From Bacillota bacterium (GTDB lineage: Bacteria; Bacillota; Clostridia; Christensenellales; Aristaeellaceae), in assembly GCA_023425025.1 (NCBI GenBank), contig JAFADG010000035.1, positions 137,620 to 201,619 on the forward strand: DNA of 64,000 bases, written 5' to 3'. Under the pieces are notes generated by a model, which saw only the letters and a list, made by a program, of their open reading frames with translations, was not told the origin of the DNA and made no database searches. Positions 1-8,767 of this stretch are shown here, in pieces. A program made the position numbers and the translations under genes. How positions within the stretch are numbered: the first letter of the stretch is position 1; the number at the start of each line of letters is the position of its first letter.

Positions 1-2494
1 CCCCAAAGCGCGTCAAAAACAAATCGCGCATTTCGGGCACCTGCAAAAGCGCCGAAATGGGCTCATGATAGAACCTGTCCATTTTTGCGGAAGGTTTGGT
101 AAGGTACAGGTTGAGGGGCGTTTTGAACAGACCGTTCATGCTGCCATCCAGGTCGAACAGCGCAACCTTCCATTTGCCGCCGGGAACCTTGTAGTAGCGC
201 ACATTGTGCATATCGGTATTGCCGGCGATGATTTCCAGTATGGCATGGTCAAACCAGCTCATCACATCCAGCCTGTCCGTGACATACTTCAGGTTATCCG
301 GGTCGTTCAAGTTTTTGTTTTTGCAAAAATAGATCAGGGGGCTTATTTCATCGCGGCTGCCGTGAACAATGGACCCCCGGCTCCGCAGTATGGTGATGTT
401 GTCGATGGTCTTTTCATCGGTGACGCCCTCCCACTGGGCAATGGAATCCTGATTGATTTTTTCCCGGAGATTGTAATGCCCATAATATTGGCCGTTGAGA
501 TAGACCACCACCGGCACCGCGTCCTGGTACAGAACATTCAGGCCTTCCGCCAGGGAGGTCAGCAGCTCATCCTTAAAGCGGGTACCCCTGGATTCCGTGC
601 CCCCGGAGCGCAGCGTCAGGGCGTTATAGGAATCGTACGTACGGTGGGGGAAAGGGTTAAAATCAAATTTGTCTTTCCCCAGCGCGCCCCTGGCGAAGAG
701 GGACATCGATTTTTGCGGGCGGGTGAGCCCCATCGCACCGCTGGTACGGAAGGAACCCAGCTGGTTGATAAGCATGCGGCCCTGATCAAAATACTGCACG
801 TGCATGGGGTATTCCCATTCCTGATAATAGTTGGCAGGTTCGCCTGATCCTTTCACCAGCAGCCCCATACCGTAATCGGTCAAATACTTTTCGTCGGTGA
901 TCAGGGAAACCACGGGAACATTCACGCTCACGCCGTACAGATAGCTGGCCGAGGAAACGGGGGAAGAGAGCATCCCGTCCGAAAAGGCCCTTGCGCGGAC
1001 CACAGTATTGCCGCTGACCGCAATGGGCGCCGTATAGGCCGGCGAATCCTCCGTTGGCGTGGAGCCGTCCAGGGTGTAGCGGACTACCATACTGTCGGAC
1101 GCGGTCAGCGTTACGGCCACCGGCTTGTCATATAAGCCGCCCGCAGGCTCGATTGTTACGTCTCCGGCCCGCTTTGCAAAGCCTTCCGCGGGATTTTTTG
1201 CCCGGGGCGTCTGCTCTGCAAAAAAAGAAAACGCTCCCTGAAAGGGGGCGCGTCCGTAACTGATGTTGCCATATTGCCTTCCCAGGGAGATATGATCTAC
1301 CATGCCCTGGCTGTTATACAGCAGCACCGCGCCGTTTATCTTTTCCAGCTTGAAGGGCGCATAGTAGGTATTGGGCTTGCTGCCTTTTATCTCCCTGGCG
1401 GCCATGAACACCACCGCGTAGGCCCCGGGCGAAAGGGCCGCTCCTTTGGGAAACGCAAAGCTTTGTGTAAGGGCCGCGTCGCTGGAAAGAAAAAAATCCG
1501 ACAAGGCAATTCTTTTCTTTGTTCCGTTGTACAGCTCCACATAGTCATAGGCGTTTCCGCTTTCATCGAACGTACCGTTGGACGCGACTACTTCGTTGAT
1601 ATACAGCCCGGACGGATTCTGCTCATACACCGACTGTTCATAGGCCTCCTTGCCGGTAATTTTGTTCGCTTCATTAGGCGTAGGCGTCCATGTTTTGTGA
1701 TAAGCCCCGTCAAAGTATGCCAGTGCCACATCGTTTTCCTGCTCGCCGAAGGTGATAAAATCAACCGTCTTGTTGTCAGGGTCGGTCAGCAGCACGCATT
1801 CGCCGTCACTGCTCAGGCCAAACCCCATTTCCTCCTCCGTCAGGTATACGGTCAGATATCCGCCGGCAGGCAGGATGACATCTTTAAAGTGCCACTTGTC
1901 GGGCTTGTTGGGATTGTCGGAAAGGCCGTAATCCTTCAAATAAATATCGCTTGAACCGGCGTTGTGCAGCTCAACAAAGTCGGGCGTACCGCCGTTTTCC
2001 AAAAGCAACGTATTGTCCGCCAGAATTTCGCTGATGTACAGGTCTCCCTTTGGGCAGTCGTTACCTTCCAGCACCTTGCCGCCCGAATACCGCTGGTTAT
2101 ATGTCATTGCAGGAACAGTCACTTTTTCAACAAGCGCAGCGTGCGCATCATGCAGGTAAACGGTGACGCCCTCCGCCGAAAGCTTGAAAGGCGCGCCTTC
2201 CTTTTCGCCTGTGCAATAGATCAGCAGATCTTCGCCCGGTTCAAGTACTTTTCCGGTCAATGTATAGGTATTCTTGCCATCCTCTTTGGACAGCGCATAC
2301 CCGGTCAAATCCACTGCCTCGGCCCCGGTATTGGTCAATATCACATAATCATACGCCTTTCCGCTATCATCAAGGTGAAGGGAAAGGTTTTGGGATACCA
2401 CTTCCTTTATGCTGATTTGCGCAAAGGCCGGAAAGCAAACACACATCATAAGGAAAATCCATGCAGCCAGACAATACTTTTTCATTCGTCGCAA
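1..2494 (-). CDS. CotH-kinase family surface protein with lamin-tail domains (3' end beyond window)
   Basis: The reading frame is open from 2494 to the window edge, so the C-terminus is missing. After a signal peptide ending near FPAFAQ come two or three lamin-tail-like (LTD) beta domains (for example LYISEILADN and LYINEVVASN), then a chitobiase/CHB_HEX-type segment (VRYTLDGSTPTEDS), then a CotH kinase-like region with NVRYYKV and ALFDLDGSMN. CotH proteins are secreted atypical kinases; spore-coat CotH phosphorylates other coat proteins. I chose the TTG at 2494 because TAGGAAGG (2501-2508) is 6 nt from it but 15 nt from the ATG at 2485. The LTD-CHB-CotH layout is typical of cell-surface rather than coat members in Clostridia, so the substrate is unknown. 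Confidence 0.85.
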   Translation of the reverse strand, partial: MRRMKKYCLAAWIFLMMCVCFPAFAQISIKEVVSQNLSLHLDDSGKAYDYVILTNTGAEAVDLTGYALSKEDGKNTYTLTGKVLEPGEDLLIYCTGEKEGAPFKLSAEGVTVYLHDAHAALVEKVTVPAMTYNQRYSGGKVLEGNDCPKGDLYISEILADNTLLLENGGTPDFVELHNAGSSDIYLKDYGLSDNPNKPDKWHFKDVILPAGGYLTVYLTEEEMGFGLSSDGECVLLTDPDNKTVDFITFGEQENDVALAYFDGAYHKTWTPTPNEANKITGKEAYEQSVYEQNPSGLYINEVVASNGTFDESGNAYDYVELYNGTKKRIALSDFFLSSDAALTQSFAFPKGAALSPGAYAVVFMAAREIKGSKPNTYYAPFKLEKINGAVLLYNSQGMVDHISLGRQYGNISYGRAPFQGAFSFFAEQTPRAKNPAEGFAKRAGDVTIEPAGGLYDKPVAVTLTASDSMVVRYTLDGSTPTEDSPAYTAPIAVSGNTVVRARAFSDGMLSSPVSSASYLYGVSVNVPVVSLITDEKYLTDYGMGLLVKGSGEPANYYQEWEYPMHVQYFDQGRMLINQLGSFRTSGAMGLTRPQKSMSLFARGALGKDKFDFNPFPHRTYDSYNALTLRSGGTESRGTRFKDELLTSLAEGLNVLYQDAVPVVVYLNGQYYGHYNLREKINQDSIAQWEGVTDEKTIDNITILRSRGSIVHGSRDEISPLIYFCKNKNLNDPDNLKYVTDRLDVMSWFDHAILEIIAGNTDMHNVRYYKVPGGKWKVALFDLDGSMNGLFKTPLNLYLTKPSAKMDRFYHEPISALLQVPEMRDLFLTRFG

Positions 2495-2600
2495 GCGATC
2501 CCTTCCTATCATCAAACCAATACATTCCATACATCTTACATAATTCCTTTTCATAATTGTAAATTATGGGAGTATCCACGATTTATTCATTTTTTTGTAA

Positions 2601-2636
2601 TGCAAAGGGGCCGGAAACACTTCCGGCCCCTTTGCA
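2601..2636 (-). terminator. 16-bp perfect hairpin after cheX-like gene
   Basis: TGCAAAGGGGCCGGAA (2601-2616) pairs perfectly with 2621-2636 around a 4-nt loop. It sits just past the stop of the CheX-like gene on the minus strand. The U-tract is weak, so it could also be an RNA-stabilising 3' hairpin. Confidence 0.65.
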
Positions 2637-2665
2637 TTTGCATCCGGCAATACGTTCAGGCGTGC

Positions 2666-3130
2666 TTACCCCTTGGGTCTGATGCGTATGCCAAGCTCCA
2701 CATCGCCGATATACGTTTTTACATCGATCACCGTTACGTCATGCTGGCCCAACAAGAGCTCCGATGCGGGAAGAATCCTGGGCGGATGAATGTCGCAGGT
2801 AACATGCTGCTCTGACAAGGCCGTCAGGGCGTTGCCGCTGATGATGTTTGCGATCTCGCCCAGCGCGGAGGTCACAAATTCATCCACCTGGTCAAATTCC
2901 ATGCCGCTCATGATGTTTACCATTTTCAGCGTGGTTGCCCGGGGGAAACGGTAATACACTTCCCCGGTAAGATCGCCCGATACCTCCACCGATACGCGCA
3001 CGTCGTCCGCCGACTCCGCGGCGCCTTCGCCGGCATGGGGAAGCCCGGCGGAAGCATCCAGATCCAGCATCAGCTTGAACACTTCACACGTTGCCTTGGA
3101 AAACGGAGGGTACAAAGCATTGTTCATCAT
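2666..3130 (-). CDS. CheX-like chemotaxis phosphatase domain protein
   Basis: A 154-residue single-domain protein of the CheX/CheC-type phosphatase family. Known CheX proteins dephosphorylate CheY-P using an E-x2-N motif; here E92-I-A-N95 lies in ALGEIANIISGN, the right setting. The ATG overlaps the hemerythrin stop by the ATGA arrangement, so the two are translationally coupled. No other chemotaxis gene is in the window. Standalone CheX-like proteins also occur outside chemotaxis, so the response-regulator partner is unknown. The residues and overlap are seen directly; the phosphatase role is from the family. Confidence 0.8.
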   Translation of the reverse strand: MMNNALYPPFSKATCEVFKLMLDLDASAGLPHAGEGAAESADDVRVSVEVSGDLTGEVYYRFPRATTLKMVNIMSGMEFDQVDEFVTSALGEIANIISGNALTALSEQHVTCDIHPPRILPASELLLGQHDVTVIDVKTYIGDVELGIRIRPKG

Positions 3131-3546
3131 GCGTTCCCTCCCCTTGCCTTGGCATAGACGCCGATTTTTTGATCGGAGGCCACCACATGGTTGATCAGCC
3201 AGGCCAGCAGCTTTCCGGCGAATTGCTGCACAAGCGTTTCCTGATATCCCTGGCTCTCGTACGCGGCGGCAAATTCAACCACATAATTGACCATACTTTG
3301 ATGCATCGCGCTGTGGCTGGCCGACTCCGGATAGCCGATGCTGCGCTGGTATGCCTCTTCATCATGAAAATGCACAACCACATATTCTTTCATAAAAGAC
3401 AACGTATCGTTGACCTTGCTGACCTTTTGGGACCAGTCGCCGTCGGAACGCAATGTTTCCAGAAAACCGGCCACGCGCCGGAACAGCTCTTCATGCTGCT
3501 GGTCAATCAGCGGCACGCCGATCTTGTACTTGTCTTTCCAAAGCAT
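3127..3546 (-). CDS. Bacteriohemerythrin
   Basis: A 139-residue non-haem di-iron O2-binding protein. The full ligand set is present: H18, H59, E63, H78, H82, H120 and D125, in the order expected for hemerythrin (HxxxE, HxxxH and HxxxxD blocks). AAGGAGA precedes the ATG at good spacing. Such small hemerythrins serve in O2 sensing, delivery or scavenging in microaerophiles and anaerobes. The stop overlaps the start of the CheX-like gene, which hints at an O2-linked signalling pair (inference). Confidence 0.92.
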   Translation of the reverse strand: MLWKDKYKIGVPLIDQQHEELFRRVAGFLETLRSDGDWSQKVSKVNDTLSFMKEYVVVHFHDEEAYQRSIGYPESASHSAMHQSMVNYVVEFAAAYESQGYQETLVQQFAGKLLAWLINHVVASDQKIGVYAKARGGNA

Positions 3547-3672
3547 TGTTCCGTCTCCTTTTTTCCGTATGCTGACGTAACTGTGTATATCGGCAGAAAA
3601 GACGGAAAATTGCGCTGCCCTGGCGGAAAATTTTCTGTTTTTCCATTTCCTGCTGTGGGTTTTGGGCCGGTG

Positions 3673-4761
3673 TTATTCCCAATAAGCCGTCACATGCATG
3701 CCGGGCAGCAGCCCCCCCGGCGTTCCCTGAATGGTCAGGGTGACGGGATATTTGGTCGTATCCAGCACGGTTACGCCCAAGGGGCTGATCTTACTCACGA
3801 TGGCCGTAAAGCTTGTATCCCCAAGGGCATCCGCCTTTACCTGCATCGCCTGCCCCAGGGAAACGGCGGGGATATCCATCTCATCCACATCCACCACAAA
3901 CTCCATCGCATCCGTAGGCTTTAGCGTCAGGAGCAATTGGTCTTTGCGCACCTGCTGCCCATCCTGCACATACAGCGCCGTGACCACCCCTCCCTTTGGA
4001 GCGGCGGCCGAAAGCCGCGCCGGCTGGATATGCACGGTGGAAGCGTCGTCCAGGATAAACAGCGCGTCGCCCTGGGCGACGCGCTGCCCTTCCGCCGCCT
4101 GAATGCCTGCAATCACGCCTTCCGCCTGCACAGGGATCAGCGGGGCACGCTCGATGACGCCTTCTCCCACCTTGTCCTTGGCGCTATAGGTATCGCCCTC
4201 GCCGCGGTACAGCCGTACCTTATCCTCCAGGTCAAACACGCCGGCGGGAATCTCCACCACATAGTTTGCGCCGTTTACCAGCACCACCGTGCCTAGAGTA
4301 TCCTGCGGATCATTGGTGTTGCCGTCGTACACCCGCAGCGTTTCGCCCAAGGCAATGGCCCGGTTTTTCGGCTTGTTGTACGCCGTGGCGGTGGTTGCGC
4401 GGACCCGCATCACATCCTCCCGCTCAATGGAGCATAAGGCCCCGTATTGCTGGATCACATTTGCTGCCTGATCGCCCACCTTGCCCCGCAGCAGGCGGAC
4501 GGCGCCGCCGGCAGGCGCCAGCACGGTGAAAGGCCTGACGGCAAAAAGCTGCGCATCCGCCTGCACCACGTCGCCCACCTTTACATCAAAGGGCTGCAAT
4601 TGCCCGCCGACCGGCGCAAACACATCCACGACCTCCACCGGCTGGGCTGTGCCTTTGGCCCATCTTTGTGCCATGGAAGCCTCCGCCTTCCCCGCCTGCG
4701 CGTAGGCGGAGGCAGTAAACAGCACACACACCATCATCCATATAAGCCATTTGCGTTTCAT
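3673..4761 (-). CDS. HlyD/MacA-type periplasmic-adaptor-like subunit of ABC exporter
   Basis: About 362 residues with an N-terminal signal peptide (MKRKWLIWMMVC...ASAYAQ) and tandem biotinyl-lipoyl-like hairpin segments (VDVFAPVGGQLQPFDVKVGDVV; GVVTALYVQDGQQVRKDQLLL) followed by a beta-barrel C-terminus ending GGLLPGMHVTAYWE. This is the adaptor of a tripartite-like MacAB/YknXYZ exporter. The frame is open further upstream, but the ATG at 4761 has AAGGGG at about 7 nt, lies 20 bp after the permease stop and gives the signal peptide directly. It is third in the order ATPase-permease-adaptor. The substrate is unknown; peptides or drugs are usual for the family. Confidence 0.85.
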   Translation of the reverse strand: MKRKWLIWMMVCVLFTASAYAQAGKAEASMAQRWAKGTAQPVEVVDVFAPVGGQLQPFDVKVGDVVQADAQLFAVRPFTVLAPAGGAVRLLRGKVGDQAANVIQQYGALCSIEREDVMRVRATTATAYNKPKNRAIALGETLRVYDGNTNDPQDTLGTVVLVNGANYVVEIPAGVFDLEDKVRLYRGEGDTYSAKDKVGEGVIERAPLIPVQAEGVIAGIQAAEGQRVAQGDALFILDDASTVHIQPARLSAAAPKGGVVTALYVQDGQQVRKDQLLLTLKPTDAMEFVVDVDEMDIPAVSLGQAMQVKADALGDTSFTAIVSKISPLGVTVLDTTKYPVTLTIQGTPGGLLPGMHVTAYWE

Positions 4762-4781
4762 CTTTTTTCCCCTTCCGGTTC

Positions 4782-7100
4782 TTATTCCACACTCTTTAAG
4801 GCTTCCACCATGTTCACGCTTTTGAATTTTGCGCCAATCATTATGTTCACGATCTGCGCAAACAGCAGCGTCAGCAGCGGCGTATACACCCAGCTCGTTT
4901 TTGATATGTACGGAATGAACTCCAGCATGGTCGGGAAACCGTACGTCAGCACCCACCAGTGCAGATACGGCCCCGCCAGCAGCCCCAGCGGAAGCCCGAT
5001 AATGGCCACGGCGATATTTTCCCGCAGGATCAGCCGCTTCGTCTCCCGGGGATAGAAGCCCAGCACCATCAGGGTCGCCAATTCCCTGATCCGCTCAAAA
5101 AAGTTCAGCTGCCCCAGGGTAAAGAGCACCACCAGCAACAGCGCCCCGGAGAAGAGGACCATTACCAGCACCACTACGTCCAGCACCCGCACGATAGCCT
5201 CGTTTCCCGTGCGCTCCTGCACAATGGTACGTACCTTGGCAACGCCATCCATATCCTTTACCGCGTCAAGGTTTACTCCGCCCCCGCTCAAAAAAAGCGC
5301 GGTGGGGTAGTAAGGCATCATATCCAGCTTGCGCCAGGCACTTTTGCTGATATAAACGCCCTGGCCCAACTGAATGCTGATAATATCCCTGACCACCGCC
5401 GTTGCCAAGTGGCCATTGGGCGCGCGTATCCTGACGCTGTCCCCAAGGACGAGCCCTGTTTCCTCGGCCACCCGTTCGCTGAGCGCAATACCGTTTTGCG
5501 GCAGCCATACGCGCTGCCCATGTCGCGCAAGGTACACCGCCTCATGATGATCCTCCAGCACATGCAGGCCTTTGGTCACCCATTTGCCATCCAGATCAAG
5601 CTCGCAGCTTCCTTCCATCACGGCTTCCTGCCGCGCCGCCCCGGACCGCAGCCGTATGGCCTGCAGGTAATCATCGCTCACAACAACAGATTCCAGGTCC
5701 ACCCGCGCATCATAGCGCATGGTTTGTGTGTAGTGGTTTTCCAGCACGTACACCACGGAATCACGCATGCCAAACCCGGTAAGCAGCAAGGCGGAGCAGC
5801 CGACCACGCCGACGATGCCGATCAGCAGCCTGGAAGTGTTCCGAAACATGTTTCTCAAAATCAGCTTCGTGCTGAAGGAGAGCCGCTTCCACAGGGGGGA
5901 TATGTACTCCAGCAGTATCCGCCGGCCATGGGTGGGCGGCTTGGGCCGAAGCAACCCCGCCGGCACCTCCCGCAATGCCTTGATGCAGCTGAAATAGCTG
6001 GCGCCCATGGCGATCAAAATCGTCAGCGCGCTGATGCCCGCCGCTACGCCGGGATGCATGTACACCGCGGCCCCCGGCATGTTGTAAATGGACATCAGCA
6101 CCCACATGACAATGTTGCCCAGCAAAAAGCGGGCGCCCAGAACCCCGAAGGCGGCCCCCAGTGCGGATATCAGCAGCCCGTAGCCTGTATAGTGGCGGAT
6201 CAGCTCCTTTTTGCTGTACCCCAGGGAGCACAGCGTGCCGATCTGCAGGCGCTGGCTGTCCACCATGCGCTTCATGGTGCTGAAGGTAATCAGCGCCGCC
6301 ACCAGGAAGAATACGGACGGGAACACCAGACCCAGCGCGCGGACCTGATCCACCTCTTCAATGGCCATTTTGATGCCCATCTTGTCATCCCGCGTCGCAA
6401 TCAGTATGGATGGGTCATTCAGCAGATTCTGTATGGCCTGCTTGACCGTTTGCACGTCGGCGCCCTGCTTGAGTGTGACCACCGTCTCACGGTAGGGCAG
6501 GAACCCAAGGGTACCGGGCGACAGATAGGCATAACCGAAGGAGGCGGGATCCGCGCTGAAGGCAAAACCGTCCGAATAAACCACATACTCCGGGCTGTAG
6601 CCGATGCCGCCGGCCACAAGATTGAGGGATACGCCCTGGACCTTGACTGTAAAGGTATCTCCCGCTTTTAACCCGGCAGCCTTGGCAAACCTGCTGTCCA
6701 GTATGCACACATTTTTTTGCGTGTCCGGCAGCGGCCGGCCCTGAAACACCATGGCGGTGCTGACGCGGGCAGCGCCTTCGTTCATATACAGATCCATAGC
6801 AGGTTCGTTGTTAAGATCCGCGGTAGCCCGCACATGCACCCTTCGCTGCGCATCCGCAACGCCTGCAAGGTTAGCGATATCCGCAGCCTTGCGGTCGCTG
6901 ATATTGCCCACGATCCAGATATCCGCCAGGTTGCAGGCAGAAAACTGCTTATCCAGATTTTTTTCCATGCCGCGCCAGGCGCCGTCCAGGCTTAAAAACA
7001 GCATGGCGGACAGCATGCAGATGATGAACACTGCCGCAAAGGACTTCCAGTTCTCCCGAATATCCCGCAGCATTTTCCGCCGCAGCAGATTTTTTTGCAT
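4782..7100 (-). CDS. FtsX/MacB-type ABC transporter permease
   Basis: About 772 residues. A TM segment near the N-terminus (FAAVFIICMLSAMLFLSLDG), a large extracellular domain, then two FtsX-like triple-TM blocks, each preceded by extracellular domains; the C-terminal block includes VVLVMVLFSGALLLVVLF. This double-FtsX layout is found in large Gram-positive permeases of lipoprotein- or peptide-exporting MacB-like systems. I start at the ATG at 7100 (MQKNLLRRKMLRD), 8 nt beyond the ATPase stop and preceded by GAAGGGAAGA; the longer frame would run through the ATPase gene. Confidence 0.88.
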   Translation of the reverse strand: MQKNLLRRKMLRDIRENWKSFAAVFIICMLSAMLFLSLDGAWRGMEKNLDKQFSACNLADIWIVGNISDRKAADIANLAGVADAQRRVHVRATADLNNEPAMDLYMNEGAARVSTAMVFQGRPLPDTQKNVCILDSRFAKAAGLKAGDTFTVKVQGVSLNLVAGGIGYSPEYVVYSDGFAFSADPASFGYAYLSPGTLGFLPYRETVVTLKQGADVQTVKQAIQNLLNDPSILIATRDDKMGIKMAIEEVDQVRALGLVFPSVFFLVAALITFSTMKRMVDSQRLQIGTLCSLGYSKKELIRHYTGYGLLISALGAAFGVLGARFLLGNIVMWVLMSIYNMPGAAVYMHPGVAAGISALTILIAMGASYFSCIKALREVPAGLLRPKPPTHGRRILLEYISPLWKRLSFSTKLILRNMFRNTSRLLIGIVGVVGCSALLLTGFGMRDSVVYVLENHYTQTMRYDARVDLESVVVSDDYLQAIRLRSGAARQEAVMEGSCELDLDGKWVTKGLHVLEDHHEAVYLARHGQRVWLPQNGIALSERVAEETGLVLGDSVRIRAPNGHLATAVVRDIISIQLGQGVYISKSAWRKLDMMPYYPTALFLSGGGVNLDAVKDMDGVAKVRTIVQERTGNEAIVRVLDVVVLVMVLFSGALLLVVLFTLGQLNFFERIRELATLMVLGFYPRETKRLILRENIAVAIIGLPLGLLAGPYLHWWVLTYGFPTMLEFIPYISKTSWVYTPLLTLLFAQIVNIMIGAKFKSVNMVEALKSVE

Positions 7101-7108
7101 TCTTCCCT

Positions 7109-7810
7109 TCACCACACAACATCCTCCATGGCGATCGGGCTTTCGTTCACCTCGACAGAATGCACCTTGCCGCTCTTCATACGTATCACCCGCCTGGCCG
7201 CGGGGACGATTGCGGCATTGTGCGTAATAATCACGGCGGTCTTGTTCAAATCCCGGCACACATCGCTGAGCAGCATCAGCACCATGCGCCCGGTCTGCGA
7301 ATCCAGGGCGCCTGTGGGCTCGTCGCACAGGAGCAATTCCGGATTTTTGCACAGCGCCCGGGCGATCGCCACCCGCTGCTGCTCGCCGCCGGACAATTGC
7401 GCCGGAAAATTGTCCATGCGGTCCGCAAGGCCTACCCTGTCCAGCATTTCTTTGGGAGACAGGGGGTTTGTACACACCTGCTGTGCCAATTCCACATTCT
7501 CCAAAGCGGTCAGGTTGGGCATCAGGTTATAGAACTGAAACACAAAGCCCACGTCCAGCCTGCGGTAGGCGTTCAGTTCCCTGGCGTTAAAGCGTACAAT
7601 GTCCCGGCCGCCCACGAGTATCCTGCCGCCGGTGGCCGTATCCATGCCGCCAAGCAGATTCAGCACCGTCGTTTTGCCCGCGCCGCTGGGGCCTAGCACG
7701 GCGGCAAACTCTCCGTGCCCGATTTCAAAACCGGCGCCGTCCACCGCATGGATAATAACTTCACCCATGTGATAGGTCTTGCTTACATTCTCAAAAATAA
7801 TATCTGCCAT
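7109..7810 (-). CDS. ABC transporter ATP-binding protein (MacB/LolD type)
   Basis: A 233-residue ATPase of the LolD/MacB/YknY class. Walker A GPSGAGKTT is at 40-48, signature LSGGEQQ at 139-145, Walker B LLLCDEPTG near 159-167, and H-loop ITHN follows. It powers the permease encoded next. The ATG at 7810 has AAAGGGG just upstream; the longer open frame would overlap the divergent regulator. First gene of the exporter operon, transcribed from a divergent promoter region shared with the TetR gene. Confidence 0.95.
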   Translation of the reverse strand: MADIIFENVSKTYHMGEVIIHAVDGAGFEIGHGEFAAVLGPSGAGKTTVLNLLGGMDTATGGRILVGGRDIVRFNARELNAYRRLDVGFVFQFYNLMPNLTALENVELAQQVCTNPLSPKEMLDRVGLADRMDNFPAQLSGGEQQRVAIARALCKNPELLLCDEPTGALDSQTGRMVLMLLSDVCRDLNKTAVIITHNAAIVPAARRVIRMKSGKVHSVEVNESPIAMEDVVW

Positions 7811-7833
7811 AAAGCCCCTTTCCACCAGTTGTC

Positions 7834-7846
7834 CAACATTGTGTTG
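7834..7846. promoter_or_regulatory. Candidate TetR operator palindrome
   Basis: CAACA-TTG-TGTTG inverted repeat overlapping the -35 box of the tetR promoter and lying within the likely 5' region of the exporter mRNA. Position fits an autoregulatory repressor site. No binding data; inferred from symmetry and place. Confidence 0.4.
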
Positions 7847-7872
7847 AATAAATGTCGCAGATACAGTATAAT
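7844..7872 (+). promoter_or_regulatory. Promoter of the TetR gene
   Basis: TTGAAT (7844-7849), 17-bp spacer, TATAAT (7867-7872), upstream of the TetR-family gene. Confidence 0.7.
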
Positions 7873-7893
7873 CAACATAGCGTCGGTTTACAA
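7865..7893 (-). promoter_or_regulatory. Promoter of the exporter operon
   Basis: On the minus strand TTGTAA (7888-7893) and TATACT (7865-7870) are 17 bp apart. Its -10 overlaps the -10 of the divergent TetR promoter by four bases, so the two promoters likely compete for polymerase. Confidence 0.65.
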
Positions 7894-8002
7894 CGGACAG
7901 ATAGGTTCCGCATGTGGTATGACCGACAAAAACGCATCCTCCTGTCGGTTTTGTATTGCAACAACCCATTTCCTTCTTTTCGAGAAACAGCGGAGGCACG
8001 CC

Positions 8003-8602
8003 ATGAATAGTGACAAGGGTGACAGACGGATCAAGTATACAAAGATGGTATTGAAGCAAAGCCTTGTCAAGCTTTTGCAGGACAAACCCATCTCCAAAAT
8101 CTCCATCAAGGAGATTTGCGAAACGGCGGACATCAACAGGAGCACCTTTTACGCCCACTATGCCGATCAATATGATCTGCTGCGGCAGATCGTGCAGGAG
8201 ACGTTGCAGGAAATCAACCAATACCTGACCAACTACAACTTCAAGGAATTCGAGCCGGAATCCAGCCAGGTCATGTGCCGCATCTTTGAATACATTGTGG
8301 AAAACGCCGAGCTTTGCAAGGTGCTGCTGGGGGAGAACGGCGACATTTCCCTTCAAAAAGAAATCATGATGATCGTTCAGCGGCAGGGAATCAAGGAGTG
8401 GAAAAGCAAAGGCGCCGTCGTCAATGAGGATCTTTTGCAGTACCTGTTTCTCTTTGGCGTGAACGGAAGCATCGGTATCGTTCAAAAGTGGCTGCAGGAC
8501 GGCCTCAAGCAGTCCGCCCGGGAAATGGCCGATTTGATGGTCAAGCTTACCTATCAGGGCCTTGCTCCGTTTTTGAATCAGTATAACAACGATGGGCATT
8601 GA
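8003..8602 (+). CDS. TetR/AcrR-family transcriptional regulator
   Basis: A 199-residue regulator: N-terminal helix-turn-helix (LVKLLQDKPISKISIKEICE...NRSTFYAHYADQYDLL) and a helical C-terminal ligand domain of the type found in clostridial TetR proteins. The chosen ATG at 8003 has GGAGG at 6-8 nt; the frame is open upstream but without an SD. Divergent to the ABC exporter, with overlapping promoters, so it most likely represses the exporter operon and itself. Confidence 0.9.
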   Translation: MNSDKGDRRIKYTKMVLKQSLVKLLQDKPISKISIKEICETADINRSTFYAHYADQYDLLRQIVQETLQEINQYLTNYNFKEFEPESSQVMCRIFEYIVENAELCKVLLGENGDISLQKEIMMIVQRQGIKEWKSKGAVVNEDLLQYLFLFGVNGSIGIVQKWLQDGLKQSAREMADLMVKLTYQGLAPFLNQYNNDGH

Positions 8603-8645
8603 AAATGTTGCTGCTCCCTGAATATGGTATTTTACATATATTTCG

Positions 8646-8675
8646 TTGACTTCCAGCAAATAAAAATGATATACT
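8646..8675 (+). promoter_or_regulatory. Promoter of DUF3048 gene
   Basis: TTGACT (8646-8651), 18-bp spacer, TATACT (8670-8675). The transcript would carry a roughly 85-nt leader with two alternative hairpins (8693-8709 versus 8700-8736). Confidence 0.65.
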
Positions 8676-8767
8676 GCACATGCTTGTAGTACATGGATTT
8701 TTCATCCATTTTTCGTCCTTTCGCTAATGGATGAAACAAAAACGTAAAAATTCAAGGAGGATGCCCC

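Noticed and set aside
4959..6671. Plus-strand 570-codon frame opposite the ABC permease
   Set aside because: Translation is His/Gln-rich low-complexity typical of an antisense frame; the permease on the minus strand is certain.
7896..7945. Operator pair GTCGGT/ACCGAC between exporter and tetR genes
   Set aside because: The arms are short and widely spaced; the CAACA/TGTTG palindrome is a better candidate.
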